Of a stretch of 64,000 nucleotides of DNA, positions 45,584-53,718 are shown one piece after another. Below the pieces are notes generated by a model that was given only the letters and a program-made list of their open reading frames with translations, was not told where the DNA came from and ran no database searches. Position numbers and translations under genes: made by a program. Each line of letters opens with the position of its first letter. The first letter of the stretch is position 1. The stretch is from the NCBI GenBank assembly GCA_041645435.1, contig JBAZQB010000002.1:62001-126000 (forward strand). The letters are read 5' to 3'. The DNA is from Methanoregula sp. (GTDB lineage Archaea > Halobacteriota > Methanomicrobia > Methanomicrobiales > Methanospirillaceae).

Positions 45584-46498
45584 TCACGGTGCTATACTGC
45601 CATCTATCGTGATCGTCTTGTCGGTGACCGGGATCTTCTTTCCCGACTGCTCCAGTGCCCGGTCAACGACATACCGCACACCGCCGCAGCACGGGACCTC
45701 CATATGGACGACCGTGATCGATTTGATCAGGTGACGGGTGAAGATCTCTGCAAGTTTTGTGATATACCCGTCAATGTCTGCATCCAGTTTCGGGCAGAAG
45801 ATGATCACGATCCGGTCCCGCAGGAGTTCCGTATGAAACCCCGCGTAGGCAAAGGGAACACAATCGGCAGAGACCAGCAGGTCGGCGTTATCGAAATACG
45901 GGGCTGCCGGGTTGAGGAGCGCGAGCTGGACCGGCCACTGCCGGAGCTCGGATCCGGTTTTTTCGGATGGCTGCCGGCTGACGGCTGGCGTGGTCCTCTC
46001 AATGCTCCGGGCTGCCGATCCCGGGCAGGCGGCAAAGGGATGGTTTGCATCCGGTCCGGGGGGGCAGGTGCCGGCCGGGTGCCCGTGTACTGGCGGTTTG
46101 TGTGACGGTGTCCGGGCCGGCTTTTTGGGGTATGCGGTGTTATCGTGGTCGGGAATGGGAATCGTGTTCTCGATGAGGTACTCGATGGCAGTGTTGTAGA
46201 GGGTTTTCTGCCCGTGACCAATGAGATGTTCGAGATGGGCTTTTATCACGGGTTTTCCCTGCCGGACAATGGTCTCCATGACCGTTCTCTCGTCATATGC
46301 GACGGCTTCCCGCTCGATCACCGCAATCGCTCCCTCCGGGCAGGTGCCTATGCACGCCCCGAGACCATCGCAGAAGAGATCACTGACCAGCCGGGCTTTT
46401 CCGTCGATGAGCTGAAGGGCTCCCTCCGGACAGTCCGGGATGCATTGCCCGCATCCCGTGCATTTCGTTTCGTCGATACTGATGATCTTCCGTTTCAT
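45584..46498 (-). CDS. Two-[4Fe-4S] ferredoxin-domain protein with Cys-containing C-terminal domain
   Basis: 304 residues. The N-terminus has a ferredoxin pair: C-x2-C-x2-C-x3-C in CTGCGQCIPDCPEGA and a second set in CDGLGACIGTCPEGAIAVIE. A Pro/Ser-rich variable linker (about 125-185) separates this from a C-terminal domain with SADCVPFAYAGFHTELLRDR, IIFCPKLDADIDGYI and VHMEVPCCGGVRYVVDRALE, seen in archaeal and bacterial Fe-S proteins of unknown reaction. It probably passes electrons, for example to the siroheme reductase. ATG at 46498 overlaps the stop of the 42-codon gene (ATGA). Confidence 0.85.
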   Translation of the reverse strand: MKRKIISIDETKCTGCGQCIPDCPEGALQLIDGKARLVSDLFCDGLGACIGTCPEGAIAVIEREAVAYDERTVMETIVRQGKPVIKAHLEHLIGHGQKTLYNTAIEYLIENTIPIPDHDNTAYPKKPARTPSHKPPVHGHPAGTCPPGPDANHPFAACPGSAARSIERTTPAVSRQPSEKTGSELRQWPVQLALLNPAAPYFDNADLLVSADCVPFAYAGFHTELLRDRIVIIFCPKLDADIDGYITKLAEIFTRHLIKSITVVHMEVPCCGGVRYVVDRALEQSGKKIPVTDKTITIDGSIAP

Positions 46499-46623
46499 AC
46501 ACTCGCTCCCCGATGCCAGGTGATCCCCACGGCAATCGCGTTTGCGGGATCGAATGGTATCCGTCCATCCCGGTCGGGTGATTTTAACCCGGAACGGATG
46601 GTTACCCTTCCGTTAATTTTCAT
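46495..46623 (-). CDS. Small protein, 42 residues, coupled to the ferredoxin gene
   Basis: From ATG at 46623, preceded by GGAGGAG about 9 bases upstream, the frame reads MKINGRVTIRSGLKSPDRDG, then RIPFDPANAIAVGITWHRGA and SV. The stop TGA overlaps the ATG of the next gene. It lies 36 bases after the HxlR stop in the same direction. The strong ribosome site and ATGA coupling support real translation. No family is recognised; it may be a stand-alone small protein or the end of a larger decayed one. Confidence 0.55.
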   Translation of the reverse strand: MKINGRVTIRSGLKSPDRDGRIPFDPANAIAVGITWHRGASV

Positions 46624-46658
46624 CGTGTTCCGCTCCTCCATTCGTTTCGTATTTCCCT

Positions 46659-47018
46659 TCACAGGACACATTCCTTACAGTCCTGGTCACCACAGGGGAT
46701 GTTGTCGATCTTCCATTTCAGGGCCCAGCGCTTGATGCCCCGGATCACATCCACGATCTCAAGCCCGCTTTTTGTGAGCGTATACTCGGTCTTGACCGGA
46801 AATGCGGTTGCATCCACGTTCCGCATAAGAATCCCTTCGTCTTCGAGTTCCTTTAACCGCTCCGAGAGGACCTTGGGTGTGATCCCGTCTAAGGAATCCC
46901 TGAGATCCGAGAACCGGCGGGTATGGCTACTGCCCTTGTAGAGTTCCAGGATGATCAGCAGCATCCATTTCCTGGTTAAGTACCGGACCGTCTGGTTGAC
47001 CGTGCATGCATCATCCAT
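46659..47018 (-). CDS. HxlR-family helix-turn-helix regulator with Cys-rich C-terminus
   Basis: 119 residues. The winged helix is standard: LTRKWMLLIILELYKGSSHT, then RRFSDLRDSLDGITPKVLSE and RLKELEDEGILMRNVDATAF. An N-terminal Cys (residue 5, just before the first helix, where redox-sensing HxlR members carry theirs) and a tail with three Cys (NIPCGDQDCKECVL) are notable. I infer a thiol or metal-cluster sensor of oxidative or nitrosative stress. It is divergent from hcp and heads the minus-strand redox genes, so both are likely targets. Confidence 0.88.
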   Translation of the reverse strand: MDDACTVNQTVRYLTRKWMLLIILELYKGSSHTRRFSDLRDSLDGITPKVLSERLKELEDEGILMRNVDATAFPVKTEYTLTKSGLEIVDVIRGIKRWALKWKIDNIPCGDQDCKECVL

Positions 47019-47090
47019 GGTATGTTTTTAGAAACTCCTGACTATTTATAATCTGGTATGTAATTCATATCTTGTATCAAAAGTATACCA
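47018..47090. promoter_or_regulatory. Divergent hxlR-hcp promoter with TGGTATRY boxes
   Basis: TGGTATGT occurs at 47018-47025 and 47054-47061, and its inverted form GTATACCA at 47083-47090, flanking a TATA candidate CTATTTATAATC (47042-47053) for hcp. GGGAGTTG then precedes the hcp ATG. The boxes are candidate HxlR operators. Confidence 0.45.
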
Positions 47091-47100
47091 AGGGAGTTGA

Positions 47101-48723
47101 ATGATGTTCTGTAACCAGTGCGAAGAAACAGCAAAGGGGACCGGTTGTACTATAAAAGGCGTCTGTGGTAAGGACGATGAGGTCGCAGCCTTTCAGGATG
47201 TTCTCATCTATCTCTGCAAAGGGATCTCTGTCAGGAACCTTGCAGCAATGGAGAAGGGCAACGGCAATCCTGCGGCGGGCCTGTTCATCGCAGAATCCCT
47301 TTTTTCCACACTGACCAATGTGAATTTCGACAAGAAGCGCTTTTCTGACCAGATCGCCCGGGCTCTTGCGATCCGCGATGCGCTCCCCGCAGCGGGCAGT
47401 GCGGAACACGATGCCTGCACATGGAAGCCAACCGGAGACGGCGATATTCTGGAGAAGGCAAAGACCGTCGGGCTGCTTGCGACTGCCAACGAGGATATCC
47501 GCTCACTCCGGGCAACCCTTCTCTACGGGATTAAAGGGGTATCAGCCTACTACACGCATGCCGAGGTGCTTGGCAAAACCGATGCAGGCATCGAGAAGTT
47601 TCTCCAGAAGGCTCTGGTCTCTACATTACAGGATCTGACGGTTCCCGAGATGGTTGCGCTCGTGCTGGAATGCGGGAGTGTCGGGGTTACCACCCTTGCC
47701 CTGCTGGATGGGGCAAACACCTCTTCGTATGGCAACCCGCAGATCACCAGCGTCAAAACGTCGGTCGGGACCCATCCGGGCATCCTGATTACCGGCCATG
47801 ACTTAAAGGACATGGCGCAGTTGCTCGAGCAGTCGAAAGATGCCGGCGTGGATGTGTACACGCACGGCGAGATGCTACCCTCGCACGCGTATCCCGCGTT
47901 CAAAAAATATCCGCACCTGTATGGCAACTATGGCGGCTCGTGGTACGCGCAGCGCGATGAATTTGAAAAGTTCAATGGCCCGGTGCTGGTCACGACCAAC
48001 TGTATTGTGCCCCCGAAAGACACCTATGCCGGGCGGGTCTTCACCACCGGGCTTACCGGGTATCCGGGTGTGAAGCACATCGCCACTTCTGCTGACGGTA
48101 AGAAAGATTTTTCTGCGGTTATCGGGTATGCAAAAAAGTGCCAGCCCCCGCAGGAACTTAAGGCCGGCAGTATGGATCTCATCACCGGTTGCGCCCATGG
48201 CGCGGTGCTCGGTCTTGCCGACAAGGTGGTTGCAGCGGTAAAGAGCGGAGATATCAAACGCTTCATTGTTATGGCCGGATGCGATGGCCGGCAGAAAGAG
48301 CGGGATTACTACACGCAGTTTGCCCTCGCCCTGCCCAAAGACACGGTAATCCTCACCGCAGGCTGCGCCAAGTACCGCTACAATCACCTCAACCTCGGCA
48401 CCATCGGTGGAATCCCGCGTGTGCTCGACGCAGGGCAGTGCAATGACTGCTACTCGCTGGTCGTGATTGCCCAGGCGCTCGCAAAAGCGTTCGGCGTTGG
48501 CATCAACGATCTGCCCGTCTCGTACAACATTGCATGGTACGAGCAGAAGGCAGTGCTCGTCTTACTCTCGCTCCTCTCGCTCGGTGTTAAAGACATCACG
48601 CTCGGCCCGAAACTCCCGGCATTTGTGTCGCCCACGGTGCTCGATGTGCTTGTGAAAAACTTCGATCTCAAGCCGAATACTACGGTGGAAGCCGACCTTG
48701 CACGGATGGTGCCATCCCCCTAA
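47101..48723 (+). CDS. hcp: Hydroxylamine reductase (hybrid cluster protein)
   Basis: 540 residues. The proximal [4Fe-4S] ligands have the class I spacing C-x2-C-x8-C-x5-C ([19 protein letters not shown]). Hybrid-cluster ligands are visible later: EHD in the first helical domain, [24 protein letters not shown] and AGQCNDCYS, in family order. Hcp enzymes reduce hydroxylamine and act as NO reductases in nitrosative-stress defence. Either ATG at 47101 or 47104 may start it (ribosome site GGGAG). It is divergent from an HxlR regulator and a siroheme reductase operon, which supports an N-oxide detoxification unit. Confidence 0.96.
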   Translation: MMFCNQCEETAKGTGCTIKGVCGKDDEVAAFQDVLIYLCKGISVRNLAAMEKGNGNPAAGLFIAESLFSTLTNVNFDKKRFSDQIARALAIRDALPAAGSAEHDACTWKPTGDGDILEKAKTVGLLATANEDIRSLRATLLYGIKGVSAYYTHAEVLGKTDAGIEKFLQKALVSTLQDLTVPEMVALVLECGSVGVTTLALLDGANTSSYGNPQITSVKTSVGTHPGILITGHDLKDMAQLLEQSKDAGVDVYTHGEMLPSHAYPAFKKYPHLYGNYGGSWYAQRDEFEKFNGPVLVTTNCIVPPKDTYAGRVFTTGLTGYPGVKHIATSADGKKDFSAVIGYAKKCQPPQELKAGSMDLITGCAHGAVLGLADKVVAAVKSGDIKRFIVMAGCDGRQKERDYYTQFALALPKDTVILTAGCAKYRYNHLNLGTIGGIPRVLDAGQCNDCYSLVVIAQALAKAFGVGINDLPVSYNIAWYEQKAVLVLLSLLSLGVKDITLGPKLPAFVSPTVLDVLVKNFDLKPNTTVEADLARMVPSP

Positions 48724-48814
48724 ATCCAATACTTTTGTTGTGTGAAAAACCCCTAAGTAAAAAATTAGAATAACCGGCTTTGTTGTAACCTAAAAGAGCG
48801 ACAAGCAGTCGCTG

Positions 48815-48854
48815 CTATGGATATGTCATATCCATGGGTCCCTGTGGCTCGACT
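48815..48854. repeat. Hairpin element related to the insert at 62.6 kb
   Basis: The reverse complement of this block contains GAGCCACAGG, GACCCATGGATAT and ATATCCATAGCAGC. The core can fold as ATGGATAT-3-ATATCCAT. It closely matches the 52-bp insert at 62639-62690 (GGCCACAGG, AACCCATGGATA, ATATCCATAGCA). It lies about 50 bases from a copy of the GC-rich repeat. Confidence 0.55.
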
Positions 48855-48904
48855 TTCATGAATACTCTTGGGGGCTCCAGCTTATCGTGTTCTTTAATGT
48901 GATA

Positions 48905-49045
48905 GAGGCCGATGCCCCCATACCCCCCTATTACGATAAACTCCGCCGACCTCAAAGGGCGCCCCGCGGCGGTCAAGAACTTGCTATTTTATTATACCGA
49001 TCTGCCCAGCGAGGCCCCGACGAGGCGGCCAAGCGACCCCCAAAG
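48905..49045. repeat. GC-rich dispersed repeat, diverged copy A
   Basis: GCCGATGCCCCCATACCCC, then CCGCCG...GGGCGCCCCGCGGCGG and a second GC-rich part matches the copy at 61139-61275, with substitutions and a weaker second hairpin. The 440-bp gap 48724-49161 has no supportable gene. Confidence 0.5.
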
Positions 49046-49161
49046 GGGGTGTGTCGGCTCCTAATTACGGGACAACATTATAACAATTTTCCGGCTTCTG
49101 GATTAAAAAAGAGAGATGCGTGTTCCGGGCATCCTTTGGGATTTCCCTTATTCACGCGACG

Positions 49162-50274
49162 TTACGATGCAGTCGTCGGAATGACGGTGGGAGTGACTAC
49201 GGGTGTTGTGGCCGTTTTGAGATTAACGCTCATCAACAATGTTCCCTTGGGAGTGATGATCGAACTGCGCTTGATCAACTCCCCGTTATTGTAGACCTCA
49301 ACGGTCAGGGGTATGCCGGCAGTATCAAATTTCTGGATGGATGCCTCGATAATATCGGTGCTTGTTGCCGGGACCTGGTAGAAATTCTCGCCTGTTCCGC
49401 TCACTTCGCGCAGCCTGCCGCCCGTTCCTACGGATCCGGTATACTTCGCGTCGTGCATGACACGAACCCATACACCGTTAGCGGGTATACTGGTCTGTGC
49501 CGGGATTGTGGTGACAACGGTTGGCTGCGAAGCGGGAGTCTGCTCCGGAATTACCGTAGCCACAGGTGTTGGTTCCGGTGTAGGTGCAGCCGTTGTTACC
49601 GGCGCCAGGGTAGCTGCGGTTGCAGGTACGGGGGTTGGCACGGGAGTCGGGACGCTGACCTTTGGCGAAGTTAAGGATGGGTAGATGAATACTGCACCGG
49701 CAATCAGCAGGATGACAACAACAATTGCCGCCGCGACGATGACCATCTTCCTGCCCGATGCTGCGGACGCAGGGGATTTTCCCCGGGTGGAGGGCGAAGC
49801 CTTTCGGCCCGGGCCGGTTCCCGCCGGGACATTTCTGTCCGCAGCAGGTGTACCGTTGGTTTCTGACCCGATCAGGGTTTTGAGATCTTCAGCTTCTGCA
49901 AATTCCACATATGCCGGGGCAGTGCCGGAGGGTAAGAGAGCGATCTGCTCTTTGATCTTCTGCGCCCAGTCATCCCTCTCACCGGTCCGTTGCGAACGGG
50001 GCTGCTGGGTAAAAACCAGTTGCATGGGGTTCGTCCCGCCGCTCTTTTTCAGGATAGCAAGGGATAGCGCCGGGTCACCGGACCCGCTCTCCATGGTTGT
50101 CACGGTCTCGATCGCAGCAAACGGGATCTCCTTGGTACGGGACAGATTATTACTGCTGTCCACGATGAGGAGGCGCCGGTTTGTCAGTATCGCTTCTGAG
50201 ACTGCACCATCGACAAGGATGTTGTGCGTTGACAGAAGTATGGATTCATCGCTGTTCAGGTACGGAATTCCCAT
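49162..50274 (-). CDS. Membrane-anchored protein with N-terminal PH-like domain and extracellular domain
   Basis: 370 residues. The cytoplasmic N-terminal domain (about 1-110) is PH-like: ILVDGAVSEAILTNRRLLIV, KEIPFAAIETVTTMESG and the helix DDWAQKIKEQIALL. A basic Ser/Gly linker leads to one membrane span (about 177-200, IVAAAIVVVILLIAGAVFIY), a long Thr/Pro/Val stalk (about 205-260) and an extracellular beta domain with NGVWVRVMHDAKYTGSVGTG and VEVYNNGELIKRSSIITPKG. It is inserted with the N-terminus in. The stalk and repeat style match surface sensors of Methanomicrobiales. Function unknown. Confidence 0.75.
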   Translation of the reverse strand: MGIPYLNSDESILLSTHNILVDGAVSEAILTNRRLLIVDSSNNLSRTKEIPFAAIETVTTMESGSGDPALSLAILKKSGGTNPMQLVFTQQPRSQRTGERDDWAQKIKEQIALLPSGTAPAYVEFAEAEDLKTLIGSETNGTPAADRNVPAGTGPGRKASPSTRGKSPASAASGRKMVIVAAAIVVVILLIAGAVFIYPSLTSPKVSVPTPVPTPVPATAATLAPVTTAAPTPEPTPVATVIPEQTPASQPTVVTTIPAQTSIPANGVWVRVMHDAKYTGSVGTGGRLREVSGTGENFYQVPATSTDIIEASIQKFDTAGIPLTVEVYNNGELIKRSSIITPKGTLLMSVNLKTATTPVVTPTVIPTTAS

Positions 50275-50376
50275 ATATCATCTCATCTCTCTTAAGGGAA
50301 ATTTGCCTTTTTTTAAGCATCAGTCTTTTTGCCATTTATTATGTAGCCTCGCCACATACCAGTTCATGGAAGTTCA

Positions 50377-51393
50377 ATGGCAAAAAAGACCGGGTCCGTA
50401 ATACGGTGTGTCACCCTGCCTGCCGGCACATTTTACAACGGGGACTGTATCAGCGGAGCAGCCCGGTATATTCCTGACGGTTCGGTAGATCTCATCATCA
50501 CCGATCCCCCGTATGGCATCAACGGGGACACGCTCCATAAGCACTATAACCGCAACGAGACATTCGTTGTCGAAGGTTATGTTGAGATCCCGCAGGAAGA
50601 GTACGGGGATTTTTCCCTGCGGTGGATTCATGAAGCAGAGCGCGTCCTGCGGCCCGGCGGCTCGATCTACATAGTGTCAGGATACACCAACCTGTTCCAT
50701 ATCCTTGCAGCCCTGAAGACGACCGGTCTCAAAGAGGTCAACCATATCATCTGGAAATACCCCTTCGGTGTCTTTACCCGGAGGAAATTTGTATCGAGCC
50801 ATTACCATATCCTCTTCTATGAAAAACCCGGTGGCCGGAGGACGTTCAACCTCGAATCCCGGTACGGCCTTGGCGAGAAGAACGCAGACGGGGGCTCGCT
50901 CAACAATACCGATCGCGAGGATGTCTGGCAGATCAACCGCGAGTACAAGCCCGGCGTGGTGAAGAACAAGAACGAACTCCCTCCCGAACTGCTCGCAAAG
51001 ATGATCCAGTACAGCAGCAACGAAGGCGACCTTGTCTGCGACTTCTTCTTAGGGGGCTTTTCCACCGCAAAAGCCGCCATCGGGCTCAACCGCCGGGCAA
51101 CCGGGTTTGAGTGCTCAAAGGCAATCTTCGATACCCGGATCAAGGAGATAAAGGGAATGGAGCCCGGTTCACTTGTACCCCTGTTACGCGAACCGGCAAT
51201 CCAGCTGAGGAAAAACCGGCGGAAAGCCTGGACCGACACGGACATCCGGTATCTTATGGGAGAGTTCAGGAAGCGCCGTGACCGGGGCGAGACCAAGAAA
51301 GCGATCGTTGCGGCGCTGGGAGAAAGTCTTGGGCGCGGGCGCTGGGCGATAGAGAAAGCGCTGAAGAAATATGACCCTGACCGTGAGCCGTGA
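50377..51393 (+). CDS. DNA methyltransferase (N6-adenine/N4-cytosine type), solo
   Basis: 338 residues. The catalytic motif IV reads LIITDPPYGINGD (about residues 40-52, DPPY). The SAM-binding FxGxG motif is represented by CDFFLGGFSTAKAAIGLNRR (about 219-238), so motif IV precedes motif I as in the alpha/beta MTase groups. A C-terminal ~55-residue extension (RKAWTDTDIRYLMGEFRKRR then GETKKAIVAALGESLGRGRW) resembles a Myb/HTH-like DNA-binding unit. No restriction gene lies beside it, so it is a solitary methyltransferase for regulation, protection or mismatch marking. ATG at 50377 is a normal start. Confidence 0.9.
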   Translation: MAKKTGSVIRCVTLPAGTFYNGDCISGAARYIPDGSVDLIITDPPYGINGDTLHKHYNRNETFVVEGYVEIPQEEYGDFSLRWIHEAERVLRPGGSIYIVSGYTNLFHILAALKTTGLKEVNHIIWKYPFGVFTRRKFVSSHYHILFYEKPGGRRTFNLESRYGLGEKNADGGSLNNTDREDVWQINREYKPGVVKNKNELPPELLAKMIQYSSNEGDLVCDFFLGGFSTAKAAIGLNRRATGFECSKAIFDTRIKEIKGMEPGSLVPLLREPAIQLRKNRRKAWTDTDIRYLMGEFRKRRDRGETKKAIVAALGESLGRGRWAIEKALKKYDPDREP

Positions 51394-51450
51394 CCTGCGA
51401 ATTTATGCGGCCAGCACCTCATACCTCTACCGGGAAAAAATGAGATGAGA

Positions 51451-52011
51451 TCAGTGCTTGGCAAACTTCATGTCCCAGAAGATGTTCTTGCCGGATGCTT
51501 TGAGCGGGATGCCATAGGCAACGCTGCATTCTTTGAGGAAACCCATCTGCAGGGCAATGACACCGGCGCTGAACATGATCCGGTTGTCCACGTTGTGGAT
51601 GCTGGCAGTTTTTACCGCTGAACCAACCGCGATGCCGAGATCGGAGATCTTCATGACACAGTTCGGGCCCGGGTAGAGTGACTTTTTATTCTTTCCCGCT
51701 TTTGCCGCTCTTGCCATCTCTGCACAGGTGGCATGCCCGCACCCGCTGCAGTTGATGCCCAGCACTTTCTGGCCTTCAATCCCGATAAGAAGCGTGGCAT
51801 CGCTCACTTTTACCTGCTCGCCATTGATCCAGAAAAAGTCCATCCCGATCTCTTTTCCCACCTTGATCATCTGGTTTGCGAGTTTCTCCTGGTCCTTACC
51901 GGTCAGGATCTCGATATGGATCGAATCAAGCCCTACTGCCTTTGGTGCGGTCCGTGCCGAGAGTGCCATGAGTCCGGCTACGGACTTTACGGCATCTGAT
52001 TCTACAGTCAT
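51451..52011 (-). CDS. DUF2148 ferredoxin-domain protein
   Basis: 186 residues. The family core reads GINCSGCGHATCAEMARAAK followed by YPGPNCVMKISDLGIAVGSA, with four Cys forming a probable [4Fe-4S] site. Further conserved stretches are LMALSARTAPKAVGLDSIHI at the N-terminus and NVDNRIMFSAGVIALQMGFL. DUF2148 proteins are widespread in strict anaerobes and of unknown function. It stands alone. Confidence 0.87.
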   Translation of the reverse strand: MTVESDAVKSVAGLMALSARTAPKAVGLDSIHIEILTGKDQEKLANQMIKVGKEIGMDFFWINGEQVKVSDATLLIGIEGQKVLGINCSGCGHATCAEMARAAKAGKNKKSLYPGPNCVMKISDLGIAVGSAVKTASIHNVDNRIMFSAGVIALQMGFLKECSVAYGIPLKASGKNIFWDMKFAKH

Positions 52012-52298
52012 GCACGATTGTTGGCAGGTGAGGACAAAAAGAGATCGGCTCCTCCGTTATCGGCAGAGTGCCCGGGAAAAAAAGGTTGTTTACGATCGGC
52101 AAAGAATCACCAGGTTTTCTGTCGGGTGATGACCGCTTGCCTGTTTTCATCGCACGCAGGTCCCGCCGATCCTGCACAGGATGGACCTGTTCATATTTTT
52201 GTTTCGCAAAGAACATACGTTCCGTATGCCGCATCAGGGATAGGGGGTATCTGTCCGCGAGTGCGGCGTCGCCCTGTTTTTGGATCAGCACCGGATCC

Positions 52299-52565
52299 TT
52301 ACTTTTGGACGATGAGTTTGTGCGCTGCGGTGTCAACCTTGTAGGACTTCGGGCGTTCAAGCAGATCGAGCGCGTTGATCTTCATGTCCACGAGCTCGGC
52401 GTAATTGAAGGACTCGTTTTTCTTCTCGCCTTTCTCGGTCCAGAAAACAACGATGCCATTCTCCATCTTTTTACTGGTCACAATGTCCTGCATGTTCTTC
52501 AATCGGGAATGGGAGGTAATGAATATTTCTGTCAGGAATTTTTTTTGGGTATAGTGTCCTTTCAT
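52299..52565 (-). CDS. Small unknown protein
   Basis: 88 residues from ATG at 52565 (GGTGGTGG just upstream). The sequence is charged and soluble, with KKFLTEIFITSHSRLKNMQD, GIVVFWTEKGEKKNESFNYA and a terminal KVDTAAHKLIVQK. No motif is recognised. It is divergent from the 301-residue propeller gene. Confidence 0.55.
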   Translation of the reverse strand: MKGHYTQKKFLTEIFITSHSRLKNMQDIVTSKKMENGIVVFWTEKGEKKNESFNYAELVDMKINALDLLERPKSYKVDTAAHKLIVQK

Positions 52566-52672
52566 CCACCACCTTTTTAAAAAACCCGACTTAAAAGAGA
52601 ATAACAATTTTCATTACCCGTGATTCATATAATCCACGTAACCGTGGAAACTCACATGCAGGTGTTAGAGCG

Positions 52673-53578
52673 ATGATACAGGACACAGCGACTTTCCTGG
52701 AACTTGTTGAGGAGGTCAGGATCGGCGACCTGCTCAAAAGCGAAGGCGATAAACGCTACGAAGCCAGCGGTGTCCACTTGAAGGATGGTTATCTCCACAT
52801 TATTTTCGATGACGATCCGCACCTTTTGCGCCTCAGGCTGGATTGGCGCCACGCGGGAGAGGAGCCTGTCCTGCTGGATTTGAAAGGCACGGCACCGGGT
52901 TATGAAGATATCACGTACCAGTCATCAACCCACCGGTGGTATTGCCTGATCGAGACCGCCGGAACAAAGTCGGGCATCTTCAAGCCGCACATCGATGAGT
53001 TTGATGAATCGTTCACTTTTATCAAAAGTTACTGTCTGGACTTCCCGTTCAAAGCCGGCAACAAGGGTTTCGAGGGCTTGTCGACCCTTAGCTATGCCGG
53101 GAACGATTACCTGCTCGGCCTGTGCGAGGGAAATAAATGCAAAAGCGGCAGCGCGGGAGCTGAACCGGGAAAGGGACGTATCCAGGTCTTCAGGCGGGCT
53201 TTGGAAAACTGGGAGCATATCGGAACCATACGGCTGCCAAAAGCGGTGCGTTTCAGGGACTACTCCAGCCTTGATTTCTGCAATGGCTGTCTGACGGTAA
53301 TCTCGCAGTCTTCATCGGCCATGTGGGTTGGGCGCATTCGTGCGGAGTCGGCCGGTCCGGAAGACCTATTTACTGATGATGGAGAGTTGTTCCTGTTCCC
53401 ACGCGACGATAAAGATCGGATTATGTACTGCAACCTGGAAGGTGTGACATGGCTGGGAAACGACCGGTTGGTAGTTGTCTCGGATAAAGCGAAGTCCGAT
53501 CAGCCCAATCGCTGTGCCTGTAAAGACCAGTCGATCCACATCTTCAAAATTCCGGCTGCAGGCCTGCCCACGAATTAA
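52673..53578 (+). CDS. Beta-propeller-like protein of unknown function
   Basis: 301 residues, soluble, with repeated strand-rich blades: RYEASGVHLKDGYLHIIFDD, YQSSTHRWYCLIETAGTKSG, GFEGLSTLSYAGNDYLLGLC, RDYSSLDFCNGCLTVISQSS and CNLEGVTWLGNDRLVVVSDK. The glutamate-containing GFEGL and NLEGVTWL motifs are of the kind seen in esterase-phytase-like propellers (DUF3616/SdiA-regulated group). There are about nine Cys. No signal peptide. The activity is unknown. Confidence 0.6.
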   Translation: MIQDTATFLELVEEVRIGDLLKSEGDKRYEASGVHLKDGYLHIIFDDDPHLLRLRLDWRHAGEEPVLLDLKGTAPGYEDITYQSSTHRWYCLIETAGTKSGIFKPHIDEFDESFTFIKSYCLDFPFKAGNKGFEGLSTLSYAGNDYLLGLCEGNKCKSGSAGAEPGKGRIQVFRRALENWEHIGTIRLPKAVRFRDYSSLDFCNGCLTVISQSSSAMWVGRIRAESAGPEDLFTDDGELFLFPRDDKDRIMYCNLEGVTWLGNDRLVVVSDKAKSDQPNRCACKDQSIHIFKIPAAGLPTN

Positions 53579-53718
53579 ACTGGTATGAATAGTTGCATCA
53601 GAAAAGAATCAGACCCTGTGTGATAAAATGCTGCCGGGGAATCTGATTTTTAACGTCGAATGTTTTTTTTAAAATCCCCGTCAATTGTGTTATTAAAAAA
53701 GAGTGAACCATCCGGCAC

